Source of the DNA: Maea johnstoni
Taxonomy: Eukaryota > Annelida > Polychaeta > Spionida > Magelonidae
Direction: 5' to 3'
Assembly (NCBI GenBank): GCA_963942565.1
Contig: CAWWDR010000801.1
Location: 1-64,000, forward strand
Length of the DNA stretch: 64,000 nucleotides
Position numbers and translations under genes: made by a program. Below are positions 1 through 42,924 of this stretch, piece after piece; within the stretch, counting starts at the first letter, position 1; each line of letters opens with the position of its first letter. The notes under the pieces are model-generated. The model saw nothing but the letters and a program-made list of their open reading frames with translations. It was not told the DNA's origin and ran no database searches.

Positions 1-14
1 GCTTATAATAATAC

Positions 15-112
15 ATTTTTGGAAATTCCTCTCAAAAAGATTTGGGTGTCCTGAGGGGTGATTTTCGAGGGTTTGGGTGTCCAAATGACTAAAAATGACT
101 GGCTAAAACTAT
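15..112 (-). mobile_element. Partial ~300-bp MITE of the GGACACCCAAA family, fragment 1
   Basis: Contains GATTTGGGTGTCCTGAGGGG and GGGTTTGGGTGTCC, then GACTGGCTAAAACTATG, the family end in reverse orientation. Confidence 0.75.
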
Positions 113-251
113 GACCACAGGTCTACCACTCAGGCACTCACCACTGTAGATTATGGAAATTGAAATTGAACCTGTTTCAGCCACAGTTCTAGTGGTGTAA
201 ACGTGGTATACCCGTGGTTTAATGAGGGTTCTTTTTGTAAGGGGCAAATAT

Positions 252-567
252 TATGGTCATTGTCTTAGCCAGCAGGGCGTCTGGGTGTCTTTTTGGACAC
301 CCAAAGCCTTGAAAAGCACACCCAAATCTTTTTATGAGGAATTTCTTAAAATGTCAATCTCAAGCATATAATTGAATTTTTTTATCTCCATATAATTCCG
401 ATGACATTGTACATGGATATCATGCCTTATTGTGATAAATTTATACATATTTATAGATGAAATCTGAGTATATTGTGGTCCCCCTCAAAAATTTGGGCGC
501 TCAACAATTTTACATTAGCCTATTTGGGGCACCCAGTTTTTAAATCCTGGCTAAGATCCTGGTTAAG
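252..567 (+). mobile_element. ~300-bp MITE of the GGACACCCAAA family, copy 2
   Basis: Starts TGTCTTAGCCAGCAGGGCG and ends CCTGGCTAAGATCCTGG; both ends carry CTTAGCCAG inverted. The core has TTAAAATGTCAATCTCAAGC and ATATAATTGAATTTTT. Confidence 0.85.
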
Positions 568-854
568 GTAACAGATGAAATAATGCATTCTTTTACTGTA
601 CCATTTCATAATTGTGCTGTCAATCCCTAGTTAGTACCAGTATACAAATAGCTTCTTTAATCTGATGATAAAAAAAAGGAAATTCTTAAACTAATTTTAC
701 TTGGAAATCAGTAAAATGAAGGCTGTTTGAATTGTACACACACAATAAAATTACTTTTTTAAGACCAGAAAACTTTTCTCGACTTTTCAATAGACTGTTT
801 GGTTCATATTTATTGCACTAAATACCTAATACCAAGGAAGGAATACATGTATTA

Positions 855-1066
855 TTAACTCTTATACTGGTGGCTAATTTGGTCAAAACAAATTAATGTG
901 AAAAAACCCTGAAAAGTGACTGAAACCCGGGCTAATTGATACTAATCTGATAGTACTGAGGAAGAGCTTTCCAATGAATACCCACATGGCAGGGTTTGGA
1001 TGGCTTTCAAACATTTTAGTGGTCTTATGTCTTTTATAAAAGTAGCTGCAGCATTGCAAGGGTTAA
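855..1066 (+). mobile_element. piggyBac-type MITE family C (TTAACCCTTATGCTG ends), copy 1
   Basis: ~215-bp family. Both boundaries are TTAA, the piggyBac target. The inverted ends are TTAACCCTTATGCTG and CATTGGAAGGGTTAA. The core has GGTACTCATCTGAGAGTACT and CAATGAATACCAACATGACA. This copy is diverged. Confidence 0.8.
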
Positions 1067-1758
1067 GGGAAAGTTTTCTACACTATAAGTCACTCAAAAG
1101 CAAAAGTTTATTGCAGCAGGTCTTTTAGAATCAAATTAGGCATTTCCCATAACTGGATCTTTGACCTTGAAATTTTGTTTCAGTTGGTGGTTAATAAAAA
1201 TAATTGTCCCTCCTTTGCAAATTGGGTAAGACCGACTGTCTCCAACATTTGAATGACATTTCCATGTAATCTATAAAGCATGGTTAAGACACAGTGTCAA
1301 CATTTCCATGACATTTTAATGCTTGCTATATATACACTTATAGGCACTTTTCAATAATTTGACTTTTGACCTTAAATGTCTTCAAAATAAATTGGAGATA
1401 TGTCTCTTAATTCCTTATCCAAATCTGGGTAGGACCCACTATGTCTACAATAATTAACTCCCCACAGAGTTTACTAAGTCACCCTGACCCTAGCAATGTC
1501 CAGGCAAAACCTTTCATGAAGATCTCCATGCAGGAATGGGCTAATAATTCTAGAAGAACATCAAATCAAAAGATAGTGGTTTGATTATACTTTTATTGGC
1601 ATTTTTTTCAGCAACACATAGATGCAAATGTGCGATACTTATGTGTACAATGATACCTGTTCAGGTTACGCTTTATAACAAAAAAAGATGTTTGATATAT
1701 ACAGGTGGTTGCAATTTGCACTTGAACTAGTAATAACTAGATGTGATTGGGTAGTTAA

Positions 1759-1918
1759 TTAACCCTTCCAATGTTGAGGCTACTTTGGCCAAAGCACAAG
1801 GAGGCAAAGTTTTTTGAAAACCATTTAAACCCTGTCATGTTGGTATTCATTGGATAGCCCTCGCTGAGTAATCAGATGAGTACCAATGTGCCATGGTTTC
1901 AGTCATTTTTCGACTTAA
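1759..1918 (-). mobile_element. piggyBac-type MITE family C, copy 2, truncated
   Basis: Starts TTAACCCTTCCAATGTTGAG and runs to CAGTCATTTTTCGACTTAA. The outer 40 bp are missing. Confidence 0.8.
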
Positions 1919-2551
1919 TAATGAGGGAATTAAGTAGAAAGGTTCCACAGTAATTCCTTAATCTGGGTCTCTCTTCCACTGATATATTTGAAGGCACATG
2001 AGAAGCATCATCATTTGAAAAATTACATCAAATTCAAAATTACAGTCATGATTTCCACTCAAAAAGTATTGATAATGCACAGCGATTTTACCAAACAAAC
2101 ATATTTCTTATCTTTTTATTTATCTTATAAGACATTTTTCAACAAACAAAACACATAAAACTTATACTTCTGCAATTAGCTTAGTTGACTATGCATTTTA
2201 CAAAACTTAGAATGAGTTTTAACAAAACTTTGTATTAGCTAAAGATCAATAAAAACAAATTCAAATGCTCATTGTCAGTTACATTTCTAATAATCTCCAT
2301 TCCTGATAACCCAGAACAGTGGCTGACCCTCTCCTGGGCTGGAAATTAGGGGGTGACGGGGGCTACCTTGAATTCTCCCGTGGCTCCCTCAAATTTCTGC
2401 AGGGAGCCCTAAGAAGTATTGGTTTCTATACACAACACCTTTAGGTAGCTTTTGAAGATACAATTTGGCTCCCTGGAAAAAACCTTAATTTCGAGCCCTG
2501 CTCTCTCTCAGATATTTCCTAAAAGAACACACACATAGAGATCTCATTGTC
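1919..2551 (-). other. Probable MRPS25 3' UTR and downstream region
   Basis: Non-coding DNA after the MRPS25 stop. Minus-strand AATAAA-like hexamers occur near 2115-2125, so a transcript of roughly 400 nt beyond the stop is plausible. The part at 2334-2505 is a MITE (listed separately). The poly(A) site is not proven by sequence alone. Confidence 0.4.
2334..2506. mobile_element. MITE with GGGCTCGAAATTA ends, copy 1
   Basis: About 170 bp; right end TAATTTCGAGCCCTG, left end GGGCTGGAAATTAG. Internally has GGCTCCCT and AGGGAGCC. Same family as 15486-15655 in the opposite orientation. Confidence 0.75.
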
Positions 2552-2750
2552 CTAGTATCTACTGTCTCTTTCCCCTGCTTCGAACATTTGGCTCTTCCAT
2601 TTTCCCCGCATTTCTTGTGGTAGCGGGGTCCATGAAGGGCAGGGTACCTGGCCGGGAACCTCACACAGGCAGTACCGGGGTGTTTTGGGCCCAAAGTTAG
2701 CGGGGTTTTCTTGTTTAAGCCTAGCAAATTCTTCTCTTTCAAGCTGTTCC
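2552..2750 (-). CDS. MRPS25: MRPS25 exon 4 (last coding exon)
   Basis: Codes EQLEREEFARLKQENPANFG to the stop TAG at 2554-2552 (C-terminus ERDSRY). It holds the three putative cluster-binding cysteines. The acceptor is a long pyrimidine tract ending TTTTCCAG. Confidence 0.93.
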
Positions 2751-5700
2751 CTGGAAAAAAAGTAGACAGTTAATTACTGATGCTGGCTGAATTCTTATCT
2801 TGTACTACTATTGGTCAATCATGTTTTTTTATTCCGGATTTAATTTCCATTGTGTAAAAATTCCATTTGAATATTGTAAAAATTCCATTTGAATAACGTT
2901 GAGGCATCTAAATGTAGAGATACTTTTTTGCTTAAGGAATATATAGTTACACATAAATGATTTTAAATATATAGAATTATAGATATAGATATATAACTTT
3001 ATAATGAGAATTACAATGTGCAGAAACTGCTATGGATACAACTGGTCCTATCACCAAAATTTGAATTAACTGGTTATTTACTAGAAAGTAAATATAACCT
3101 TTTATCAAAGGTCTTGAAATGTCATGCACTAAAAGTAAAGTTACTGCACTTTAAGGAAGTATATTTCAGATGAATTGCTTACTTCGTTTTCCCAAGAACT
3201 TGTTTTATGTGGTCATGGATTTCCACCCTCGTTCTGTCATAGCAGTCTATAAGGACTTTTTCTTTACCTGCAATAAATAATACCATATGCAATAACTCTG
3301 GCTCAGAACTAGTAATGCAAGTACCAACATATATAAGTATTTGCCCGCTGGCCCTGGCAAGTGAATTTCTCATATCAAAGGTGTTGTTGTTTAAAAGTCC
3401 AGGTTTTAAATGTGCACACCCTAAGCAAGAGTACCAGTACCAATACTACTTGTGGTCTTAGACTAGCATATTAAAAACTGTGTACCCAACATTTTCCTAT
3501 ACACTACCACAGTACCAGGACTAGCAAAACATACTTATTTGCTTAATAGCGAGTACTTGTAAATGAAACAGGTGAAGAGTTGACTTAGAGCTATATAGCA
3601 GAATAACAATACTGGCACTTCACTTATAAATAAGTTAGTCCAGGTAAAGTGTCTTGAATCTGATATTAAGGCCTTAGCATGAAACTTTTTGACAAGAGTT
3701 TGACATTTGAAGTGAAAAATAGCACTATTTGTGGTCTGGCTGAACATACTAATTCAAACACAAGAAGAAAATCTTTCAACAACATATCTATCTGTTTCTT
3801 TCTAAATCTTTTCAACAACGAAACATATATACAAAAAAACTTTCTGAATGACATGCAGAATATTTACACACAAAATTAATGGATCTAAGTTGCCATATCA
3901 TAGCAAATCTGCACCTTTCTGTAAAAAGAAGAGTGTTTTTAACAGCATGAATTTAGAACTGTACATCTAGCCCTATACAAATCACTCTGAATACTCACCT
4001 AGATATGCTTGAATAAAAGGAGATGGTGTGATATTTTTGAATGTTAGAAGCTGTGTTAAGGGGTTATTATACTGCACTTGTGGAATATGCCAGAAACAGA
4101 AATTCCTGCAACGAGAAAAATAAACATGCGTTAATTGCTTTTCAATCTTTATCATACATCATGAAAGACAATTAAATTACTTTTATCCAAAACCTTCACA
4201 AATTTTAATCCCAAACTTTTCTTAAATATATAAATGAAGCTCAAGTTCCAAAAAAATCCCAGTAGCCAATAAAGGACTACAAGTCCCAAAGATTTAGTCC
4301 CAGCACCTGTTTCCATAAGAATTATTAGCCAAAATAAGGGCATCACGTTTTTTTCTCTGAGTTCCCTAAAAATTCAGTAGCCCAATGGCGCTACTAATCC
4401 CCAAGTTTAATAGTCCTACCACCCGATTTTCTAAGATTTAGTTGCAGTGGGCTATAGGACTACCTTGTATGTCAAGCCCTGAAGTTGCATTCATAACATG
4501 AATCATACTTCATATATTTATTAATTTTGGCAAGGGCCGACTCACCATTTAGTTATTAAAACTGATGGGTATGCCATATGGTAACTAAGTTGGAATTTAC
4601 CCCTATTTTGCTTTGTAAACATTGAATAATGCCCCAGGTAACTTGGAACCTGCGATCATAAGTTATGTTTACTTCCATATTGATCTACCATCTTATCCTT
4701 ACATGACAAGCTGACACAGTCATAAAATAGTAATTCACAACATAGATAAGCAATACTGTGACAACACTGGTGCTGATGGAGGCAGCCATCTTATCACCTG
4801 TTTGTTGTATATTCAAACTATGAGAAATTTGAACATTTGGTCATATAAGGACAAAATTTACATCAACCTCGGCTGCAGTGAATTCACCGCAGAAGAGGCA
4901 AATTTTCATTTATAACAGCTTAGATCTGTGTCGAGACAAATCAATAAAAAAAAAATGGCCTGGATAGATGATACAAACCGGGTGTCATAATATTATATAG
5001 TCAATAACAAAAAATATAAATATCAGGGTATGGACATGGCTGTCAGTTACATGTCAGAAAAAGTGGCATGTGTCAGGTACTAGGTATGGAAGGGGACTTG
5101 GACAAGTTTAAGTTGTCAGAGTTAAAAAAATTATGTGACTTCCATTCTGTCCTTTACAGCTCTCGGTCTTCCCTTGGGGCAAGCTTCCTTGAACCTCTGC
5201 CTATGCCATGGTACTGGAGATTTCGAGACTTTGTCACCACACAACGTAAATTTTGGCTGCCGTAATATTTCCATGCAATTGAAGGGCCAATCAGTATACT
5301 TCTGCATTTATTTTCGTTGACAGTAAAACATTGTTGTTTCATTCAGTTTTTTGATGAAGGGTATTTCATTTTCATGAAATGTAAGCGCAGATCTTCACCG
5401 ATCATCATCTCATTAGGGCAAAGATCGATCGAGAGGAATTGCAAAAAAGAACTAAACCACTCAGATATTAAGTGCATATAAACTACGTCAAGATCAGGTT
5501 ACTTACATTTTACCGAAAAAAAAAGAACTAAACCACTCAGATACTTAAGTGCAAATATAAACTACGTCAAGATCAAGTTACTAATGTTTTACCGCTTCAA
5601 AATAATTCATAGCATTACTTAGAGGTTAAGAGTGGTTCAATATGCACTTTCTTGGTGACGATCAATGTCTCTTGGGTTACGAAATCTCCAAGAACCCTTA

Positions 5701-6143
5701 TGCCATGGCTTAGATGAAGAAAAGAATGGATATGTAGCAAAAGACCAATTACTATATGCACTATAGTGAAGGGCTGGACATGCCACGGGTCTCTGATCTG
5801 GCATCAGCGTGAGGTCATGAGGACCAATCACTGCAATCAGGGCTCTCGTATTGTTTACATAAGAGAAAGCTGCACACCAACATGCGCAGGACGTAACTTT
5901 TGGGCTATTCACCACCGCCTGGAGTGGTTGTTTAGGTTGACAGGGTGGTTTCATATCCACTTGTTTTTATTCATCTAAGATTATAAGATATAACCCATTT
6001 GTATACCTTAATCCATCATGGTGATCCCCTCTGGATGCATAGTTAAAAGTCATTATCTGGACTTCATCGCGCAAAATTATATTTCCTTTTTGAAGGTATT
6101 GTAGTGTCCGCCGAATAGGCGCTCTTCCTTTCATAAAAGGCAT
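2552..6143 (-). CDS. MRPS25: Mitochondrial ribosomal protein S25 (mS25), complete four-exon gene
   Basis: Small-subunit protein of the mitochondrial ribosome. Four exons (6007-6143, 3999-4105, 3183-3267, 2552-2750) join in frame to 528 nt and 175 aa; human MRPS25 is 173 aa. The N-terminus has MKGR-PIRRTLQYL, the middle has IPQVQYNNP and KNITPSPF, and the C-terminal part has PANFGP, CEVPGQVPCPS and PLPQEMRGK. All match my memory of vertebrate MRPS25 (L51/S25/CI-B8 thioredoxin-like fold). Cys137, Cys139 and Cys147 keep the CxC-x7-C spacing that, in mammalian mitoribosomes, binds a 2Fe-2S cluster together with bS16m. The start is the ATG of MPFMKGR. An in-frame ATG lies 30 nt upstream, but MPFMKGR matches the family start (human MPMKGR). 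All introns have GT/AG ends. The gene is divergent from the ARMC10-like gene. The assignment is based on recalled sequence, not a search. Confidence 0.95.
3183..3267 (-). CDS. MRPS25: MRPS25 exon 3
   Basis: Codes KEKVLIDCYDRTRVEIHDHI to LGKT. Acceptor TTATTGCAG|, donor |GTAAGC. It corresponds to the human segment EQVLVDVETKSNKEIMEHI. Confidence 0.92.
3999..4105 (-). CDS. MRPS25: MRPS25 exon 2
   Basis: Codes NFCFWHIPQVQYNNP through PFIQAYL. Acceptor CGTTGCAG| and donor G|GTGAGT are both strong. The sequence aligns without gaps to the human segment containing IPQIQYKNP and KNMTPSPF. Confidence 0.93.
4106..5442. other. MRPS25 intron 1, left part: nothing recognised
   Basis: AT-rich intronic DNA. 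Short open frames at 4152-4346 and 5068-5342 have no recognisable motifs. Confidence 0.5.
5443..5592 (+). repeat. ~75-bp direct duplication
   Basis: AGAACTAAACCACTCAGATA and AAACTACGTCAAGATCA occur twice in tandem with few differences. In MRPS25 intron 1. Confidence 0.9.
5709..5979 (+). mobile_element. 265-bp MITE (CTTAGATGAATAAAA ends), copy 1
   Basis: Ends CTTAGATGAAGAAAAGAATGG and CCACTTGTTTTTATTCATCTAAG (shared ~25-bp inverted ends). Its right end stops 28 bp before the MRPS25 exon 1 donor. Members share GCTATAGTGAAGGCCTG and AACATGCGCAGAACGTAAC. Confidence 0.9.
6007..6143 (-). CDS. MRPS25: MRPS25 exon 1 (coding part)
   Basis: Residues 1-45 plus two bases of codon 46, from MPFMKGR to HHDGL. 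The donor is AAG|GTATAC, read on the minus strand at 6006-6001. It ends in phase 2 and joins exon 2 as an Arg codon. Confidence 0.93.
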
Positions 6144-6441
6144 CTTTTTAGGGTGACAATTTTCAGACTTCACATGTGATGTTTGCAGACGATGTGACCT
6201 TGAACTTTTTTACCGTAAAGGGGCGAAAGATGCCGCAAACCACCCAGAGTTAAAGTGTATTTCCTTGTTATTAATACGTAAATAAATTACAAATAATACT
6301 TTATTTTAGTTCAATATAGAATGTAAATATATCACAAGTAATAAGTATTATTTCATGACATTTTCTGAGAAGTTACGTATTGTCATTACCAAAGGTCGTT
6401 TACGACATTCACGCCGCAGTCATTCATTGCGAAAAGAAAGC
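6144..6441. promoter_or_regulatory. Divergent MRPS25/ARMC10-like intergenic promoter region
   Basis: Only 298 bp separate the two start codons, which face away from each other, so the core promoters must lie here or overlap the 5' UTRs. TGACCTTGA at 6195-6203 is, on the minus strand, TCAAGGTCA, the extended half-site bound by ERR/SF-1-type nuclear receptors. ERR is a known activator of nuclear mitochondrial genes in animals. No clear TATA box at a useful spacing was seen, and 6250-6350 is AT-rich. Shared promoter use and ERR control are inferences. Confidence 0.6.
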
Positions 6442-37944
<31,503 letters not shown>

Positions 37945-37946
37945 GA

Positions 37947-38222
<276 letters not shown>

Positions 38223-38271
38223 AAACATATTTAAATATACATGTATACATATACATATACATATAAATATA

Positions 38272-38461
38272 TACTGTAGAATAGGAAATTGATCCAAGTG
38301 CTTTATTCTTCCAAACTTTTCCGAGTGGGGTCAGTTTGGTATAATGAAAGTCGGATGTTTTATTCTTGTCATTAGAATATTAACCTTCAATATTGCCTTT
38401 TCGTAAAAAATCTCGGAAAAATCCAAAATCACAAATTTGGTTAATTTGCTATTCTACAGTA
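38272..38461. mobile_element. Mariner-type MITE (TACTGTAGAATAG ends) in the ARMC10-like 3' UTR
   Basis: 190 bp, ends TACTGTAGAATAGGAAATT and AATTTGCTATTCTACAGTA, bounded by TA. It inserted at the edge of the TA-rich tract. Confidence 0.85.
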
Positions 38462-38583
38462 TATATTTCGAGAGCGACCCATCATCTTGTTTTCTTGTTT
38501 TGCAATTTGACTGATCTGACTGGATGAATTTGTATAATAATTCTAAGGGAGGGTTTACCTTGGAATGCATGGCTGAAATAAAC

Positions 38584-39725
38584 ATGAGAAGGTATAATAT
38601 TTTGTGATCATGTTTAGAGTGAGATTAGTAAAAGAGGACAGTGGATTTGTAATGTACATATATAAAGCGAAATGAATATTTTCACTCTTGATCTTTTTTT
38701 CTCGGTGTACCCTTGGGATATGCAACTTCAAGAACTAGAAGCAATATCAAAGAAAGAATATTTGATTGCTGGAAAAGAATCTTTCCCACAAACAGAAATA
38801 TATCTTTCTTTCAAATATTTCGTGACTTTCAACACTATTTCGAATTTGTTTCTATTTTTGTCAGATAATGGGTTTTAGCCATTAGTACAAATAGGTCGAG
38901 AGAAAACAGATTGTGGTTTGAAAGATTGTATTGCTTAAAGTTGTATTGAATCTACACATAGGAAAATATCTTGACTAAATGCAAAGTTTTGAGTAATATA
39001 TCTGTTGTTTTTCTAAAGAGTTGATGCATTTTTCTTTTTCTTTTTTTTTTTGAGATATTAATTTTTTTTGAGCTATGATTAAAGTTGCCAATATTTCTGT
39101 GCATTCATTTTGAGAGCACCCATGTATTACATTGTAATATATATGATTTCCTTATTAAAGGGAAAACTTTGGAAAATATTCAATAGGTTTTGGTTGAATC
39201 TCAACTAAATATAAAGACTTCGACAAAAAATGAAATAATTCATGAATATGATATATATCATTGATAATTTTCATAAATTTACAATTCATCAGATGTATAA
39301 TCCTTTTAAATAAAAATAACTGTATATTGCTTAATTTTAACCAATCAGCCCTTACACTTTTTGCTGGTGCGGAATTAATGATTGGTTTTGGCATCTCCTA
39401 CCAATCTCTCGAGTAAGTTAACTTTCACTGAACTTCACTCTTATTGAAAAGTTGTGGTTCAAATGATAATAATATCATAATGTCCACTCGGATCTGATAT
39501 TTCGCCATACTGTTTATCTAAATCTAGTCATTTTCGAGTTATGGAATACTGATCAGCATATTTTTTATTGTATAGATAATTTATGAAATTCATTATAAAT
39601 TTTTTGGATGCTAAAAAGTTAATCTTTCTCTATTGAAACAAGTAACATAGTTAGCCATAGTCAATTCAAATTGGTAATACAATGATTTCAGTCAGTGCTG
39701 TTTCCGATATTCTTATCTGGACACT
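38584..39725. other. Downstream of the ARMC10-like gene: no gene seen
   Basis: AT-rich DNA with one diverged MITE at 38715. Confidence 0.5.
38715..38880 (+). mobile_element. piggyBac-type MITE family D, diverged copy 6
   Basis: AAAGAATATTTGATTGCTGG and CTTTCTTTCAAATATTTCGTG show the inner inverted pair. Confidence 0.55.
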
Positions 39726-39938
39726 TTAACCCCTACGCTGCTGGTGACTAATTTGCCCATTATAAAATGATGCAAAAATCCTTTAAAATGACTGAAACCC
39801 TGGCTCACGGGTACTCATCTGAGAGTACTCAGCGAGAGCTATCTAATGAATACCAACATGACAGGGTTCAGATGGTTTTCAAAGTTTTTTTCATCTTTGT
39901 GCTTTGGACGAAAGTAGCCTCAGCATTGGAAGGATTAA
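39726..39938 (+). mobile_element. piggyBac-type MITE family C, copy 12
   Basis: TTAACCCCTACGCTGCTGG to CATTGGAAGGATTAA, complete. Confidence 0.9.
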
Positions 39939-40306
39939 TTCTATGATGTATTTTATTCTCTTTACTGATATGTATGTTACTTTTTCATCCACTTTCTATG
40001 CTATTAGAATTCAACTTTTACTCCCTAACTGGATTTGTCCAATGTGTCAATATTCATATTGAATGTTAGCCACATGTGCTCAAGAGAATGTAATGCCATT
40101 AGTTTCATGAGAAAAGTCTCACCTAGCTCTGTGGTCATTTGAAAAATAAATTGGTGATGAAGCATGAACTTGGAAATCATTTGAAAGAGATTTGTAGGTT
40201 TAGTTATTACAGAGATTTGAAGAGAATAGGTGCAGAGGAAAGTATGTTTACAGCAAAAGGAGGTAGCCAATTTTAACAGCATGCCTACCGATACAATTTT
40301 TGCATA

Positions 40307-40536
40307 TTAACTCATTCATGCCTGTAGCAGCCAAAACCGCATGATGTTTTTGGTGATATCTTTCGGATAAAAGCATAATAAGAAAAATATTTTAAGGAAA
40401 AATGTTATTCATAACATTACCAACAATCTTCCTTCAATTATTCTTCAAAATTATTCTTAGTCCCAAAGTTATTATCAAAAGTACCATAGATCCAGACGAC
40501 CCTTGTCAAGGAGATCTCCAAGCATGAATGGGTTAA
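40307..40536 (+). mobile_element. piggyBac-type MITE family D, copy 7
   Basis: TTAACTCATTCATGCCTGTAG to CAAGCATGAATGGGTTAA, complete. Confidence 0.9.
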
Positions 40537-40603
40537 GGAGCTGTTTATCTCATCAGAGGGATAGATGCCCACAGAGAGCAAATTTATGCCACTGACTTTC
40601 TAA

Positions 40604-41030
40604 TAGAGCTGCACTCACAGAGGGGGATCAACTCATGAGCTCACCACCCGTTTGAGTTGTGAGCTCATGAGCTCACGGACGTTCCGATTTTCCAAAAAAA
40701 TACTTACTTTCCACCCCAGCTATTAAGAAATAAATATTCATTGGCGGAGATTTATCAACATTTCCATGTTTATTTAATTTTAAAACGTGCTGACGAGGTA
40801 AAAAGGTCAGAATAACACTCAACACCGCTTGAATGTATACATTGGAGATTGTAAAGAAGACATGACAGCGATAAGTAGTTATGTATGTTTATAATGTGTG
40901 TTAGGTGCTCTGTGTTACGTTTGTGTTTTCAAAATAGACAAGCTCACGATTTGAACATTTCAGCTCGAGCTTGGCGAGTTTGCCCAAGGGCTCGAGCCAC
41001 TCGAGTTTGTGAGTGGTGAGTGCAGCTCTA
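40604..41030. mobile_element. hAT-type MITE (TAGAGCTGCACTCAC ends), copy 2
   Basis: Same family as 32968-33352, opposite orientation, 427 bp, with perfect 8-bp duplications CTTTCTAA at 40596-40603 and 41031-41038. 8-bp duplication and TAGAG ends are typical of hAT. Confidence 0.95.
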
Positions 41031-41504
41031 CTTTCTAATCTAAGCATTTTCAGTTGCACACTCGAAAAAGATAAATCAAGTGACAAAGGGAAGTAGGCAA
41101 GTTGTCAATAATCAGTTGTGTTGGATACAAGTTGAAGAAAACATCTACAGTTTCGTGAATCTGTCACATATTCAAGTTGTTCTGGACTTGAAGGAGTTTA
41201 TATAGTCCCGGTGTTGCAGGAAATGTCTTCCAGGTATCTAAAATAATCTTGTCTTCTCAAACAACAGCAATAATAACAAACAACAACAAAAATAAGATTT
41301 GATTATTATGGAATGGCTGAAATTTTAGTTACAAGAATTTCTATGCCATTCGCATTCAAACTATTCATTTCTGAAGTTCTCTGACTGAAGAGCACATTGT
41401 TTCTCTAAAAGTGGTTCCTTTAGAATTTGAATTTGTTCTGTCATCAATAGTTTTGCCATTCTAGGCAGAAGTCCTGACTAGAAAGTTATTGATGGTAGGG
41501 ATAG

Positions 41505-41562
41505 GTTACCCAGTACCTGACTCACTTCAAGTCACTGACAACTTCCTCACAATGTACAGTAC
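41505..41562 (-). mobile_element. SINE body fragment
   Basis: GTTACCCAGTACCTGA and AAGTCACTGACAACTTCCTC match the reverse of the SINE body. A similar 50-bp piece is at 51330-51380, and another (plus) at 26868-26905. Confidence 0.5.
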
Positions 41563-41566
41563 AGAC

Positions 41567-41818
41567 ATTTAATTCCTGCACTAGTCAACCGGAGGTTTGT
41601 CAGTGCCTGGCTGTACAAACACCCATGAGTAACATGTCGAAAAAATATGCTAAGCACATCAATGACCCATATAGCTTGCGAATCATAGTTATGTTCAGTT
41701 GTGAGGTCATACATGCATCCAGGCCTAGGAAACTATGTGGCAATCAGGTATGGGGTTGTGTATTATGCCCGGGCTGCCCACACATTTAGTGCAGGAATCA
41801 AATGTCGACACTGTAGGG
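41567..41818 (-). mobile_element. MITE with CAGTGCCNACATTTGATTCC ends, copy 2
   Basis: Inverted relative to copy 1. Ends CAGACATTTAATTCCTGCAC and AGGAATCAAATGTCGACACTG. Confidence 0.85.
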
Positions 41819-41889
41819 CTTGAACCTCGGACCCTTTTCATTGTGCAGTCAGTTTGCAAGGCATGATGTTTATATCATATTGATATTAC

Positions 41890-42155
41890 CTTAGATGAAT
41901 AAAAGAATGGATATGTAGCAAGAGACCAATTACTATATGCGCTATAATGATGACCTGGCTATGCCAGGGATCTCTAATCTGGCCTAAGTGTGACATCACT
42001 AGGATACAAAGACCGTTGAGGGCTCTCATATTGTTTACATTGCAGAAAAACTTGCACACCAACATGCGCAAAACATGTACATTGGCTATTCGCTGCAGCC
42101 AGCTTGTTCAGGTTGACCGGGTAGTTTCATATCCACCTGTTTTTATTCATCTAAG
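41890..42155 (+). mobile_element. 265-bp MITE (CTTAGATGAATAAAA ends), copy 5, with target duplication
   Basis: Perfect ends CTTAGATG/CATCTAAG flanked by ATATTAC at 41883-41889 and 42156-42162. A 7-bp (or 8-bp GATATTAC if the last G is host) duplication fits a hAT-like source. Confidence 0.92.
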
Positions 42156-42436
42156 ATATTACCCATAAAGTCAAGATTGTTTCATCCACTGTGGGAGCTA
42201 ATTGATTGACTTATGTAGCTGTATGGAGTGATACATGTTAGTATTATATGGTTGTCAGTTGCCACTGATACTTGGCAGAATTATTAAGATAACGTTTTAT
42301 CCATTTTGGACTGTAATATATGCAGTATTCTAAAACTATGATATAACTCACCATATTGTTGTTGATCTAGCATTTGTGATAATATTATTCAATAAAGATG
42401 TTAAACCAAACATTAGCTTTGTACAGTGTTATCTTT

Positions 42437-42530
42437 TTGTGCAAAAATGGAATATTTTCTGCCACATGTGTGTCTAGCCATGTTGTTCTGTGTCACAGAT
42501 GCGGCCCATAAATGGCCTTGTATAATGTAC
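42437..42530 (+). repeat. Direct repeat flanking the deleted LINE, left copy
   Basis: GCAAAAATGG, CCATGTTGTTCTGTGTCAC and GATGCGGCCCATAAATGGCC. A related copy is at 44668-44765. Confidence 0.65.
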
Positions 42531-42924
42531 TTAATTGACTGCATCAAAAATGCAAAAAGTACTAAAAAGATGCGAAAGGAAAATAAAAATGGTCAAGTAA
42601 AATGAAATTATAGTTCAATCTAAACACTAGAAAAACATAAACGTGGATGGAGTCATGATTCTTGAATGAGTTTAACTCACACAGGTATTCAGAAGAATTA
42701 AGTACTGGCGCAGAAAAAATAAAAAGAAAGAAAATGGGAAAGAAAGGAAAAAGAAAGAACAAAAGAAAGTCCTTATGTAATTTGGTAAACTTTTTCCATG
42801 AAGAAAAACCATAAGGAAAGCAGGTAGGAAAATTATCGCTATAAATTCTACACACGCCACCAGTAATGTCCCAGATATTATGCATGTTGATCCTTAGCTA
42901 GGTTATTAATATGAACACTTTGAG

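Noticed and set aside
2485-2742. 85-codon minus frame with a Met start
   Set aside because: Wrong frame; the real coding frame is MRPS25 exon 4 over the same DNA.
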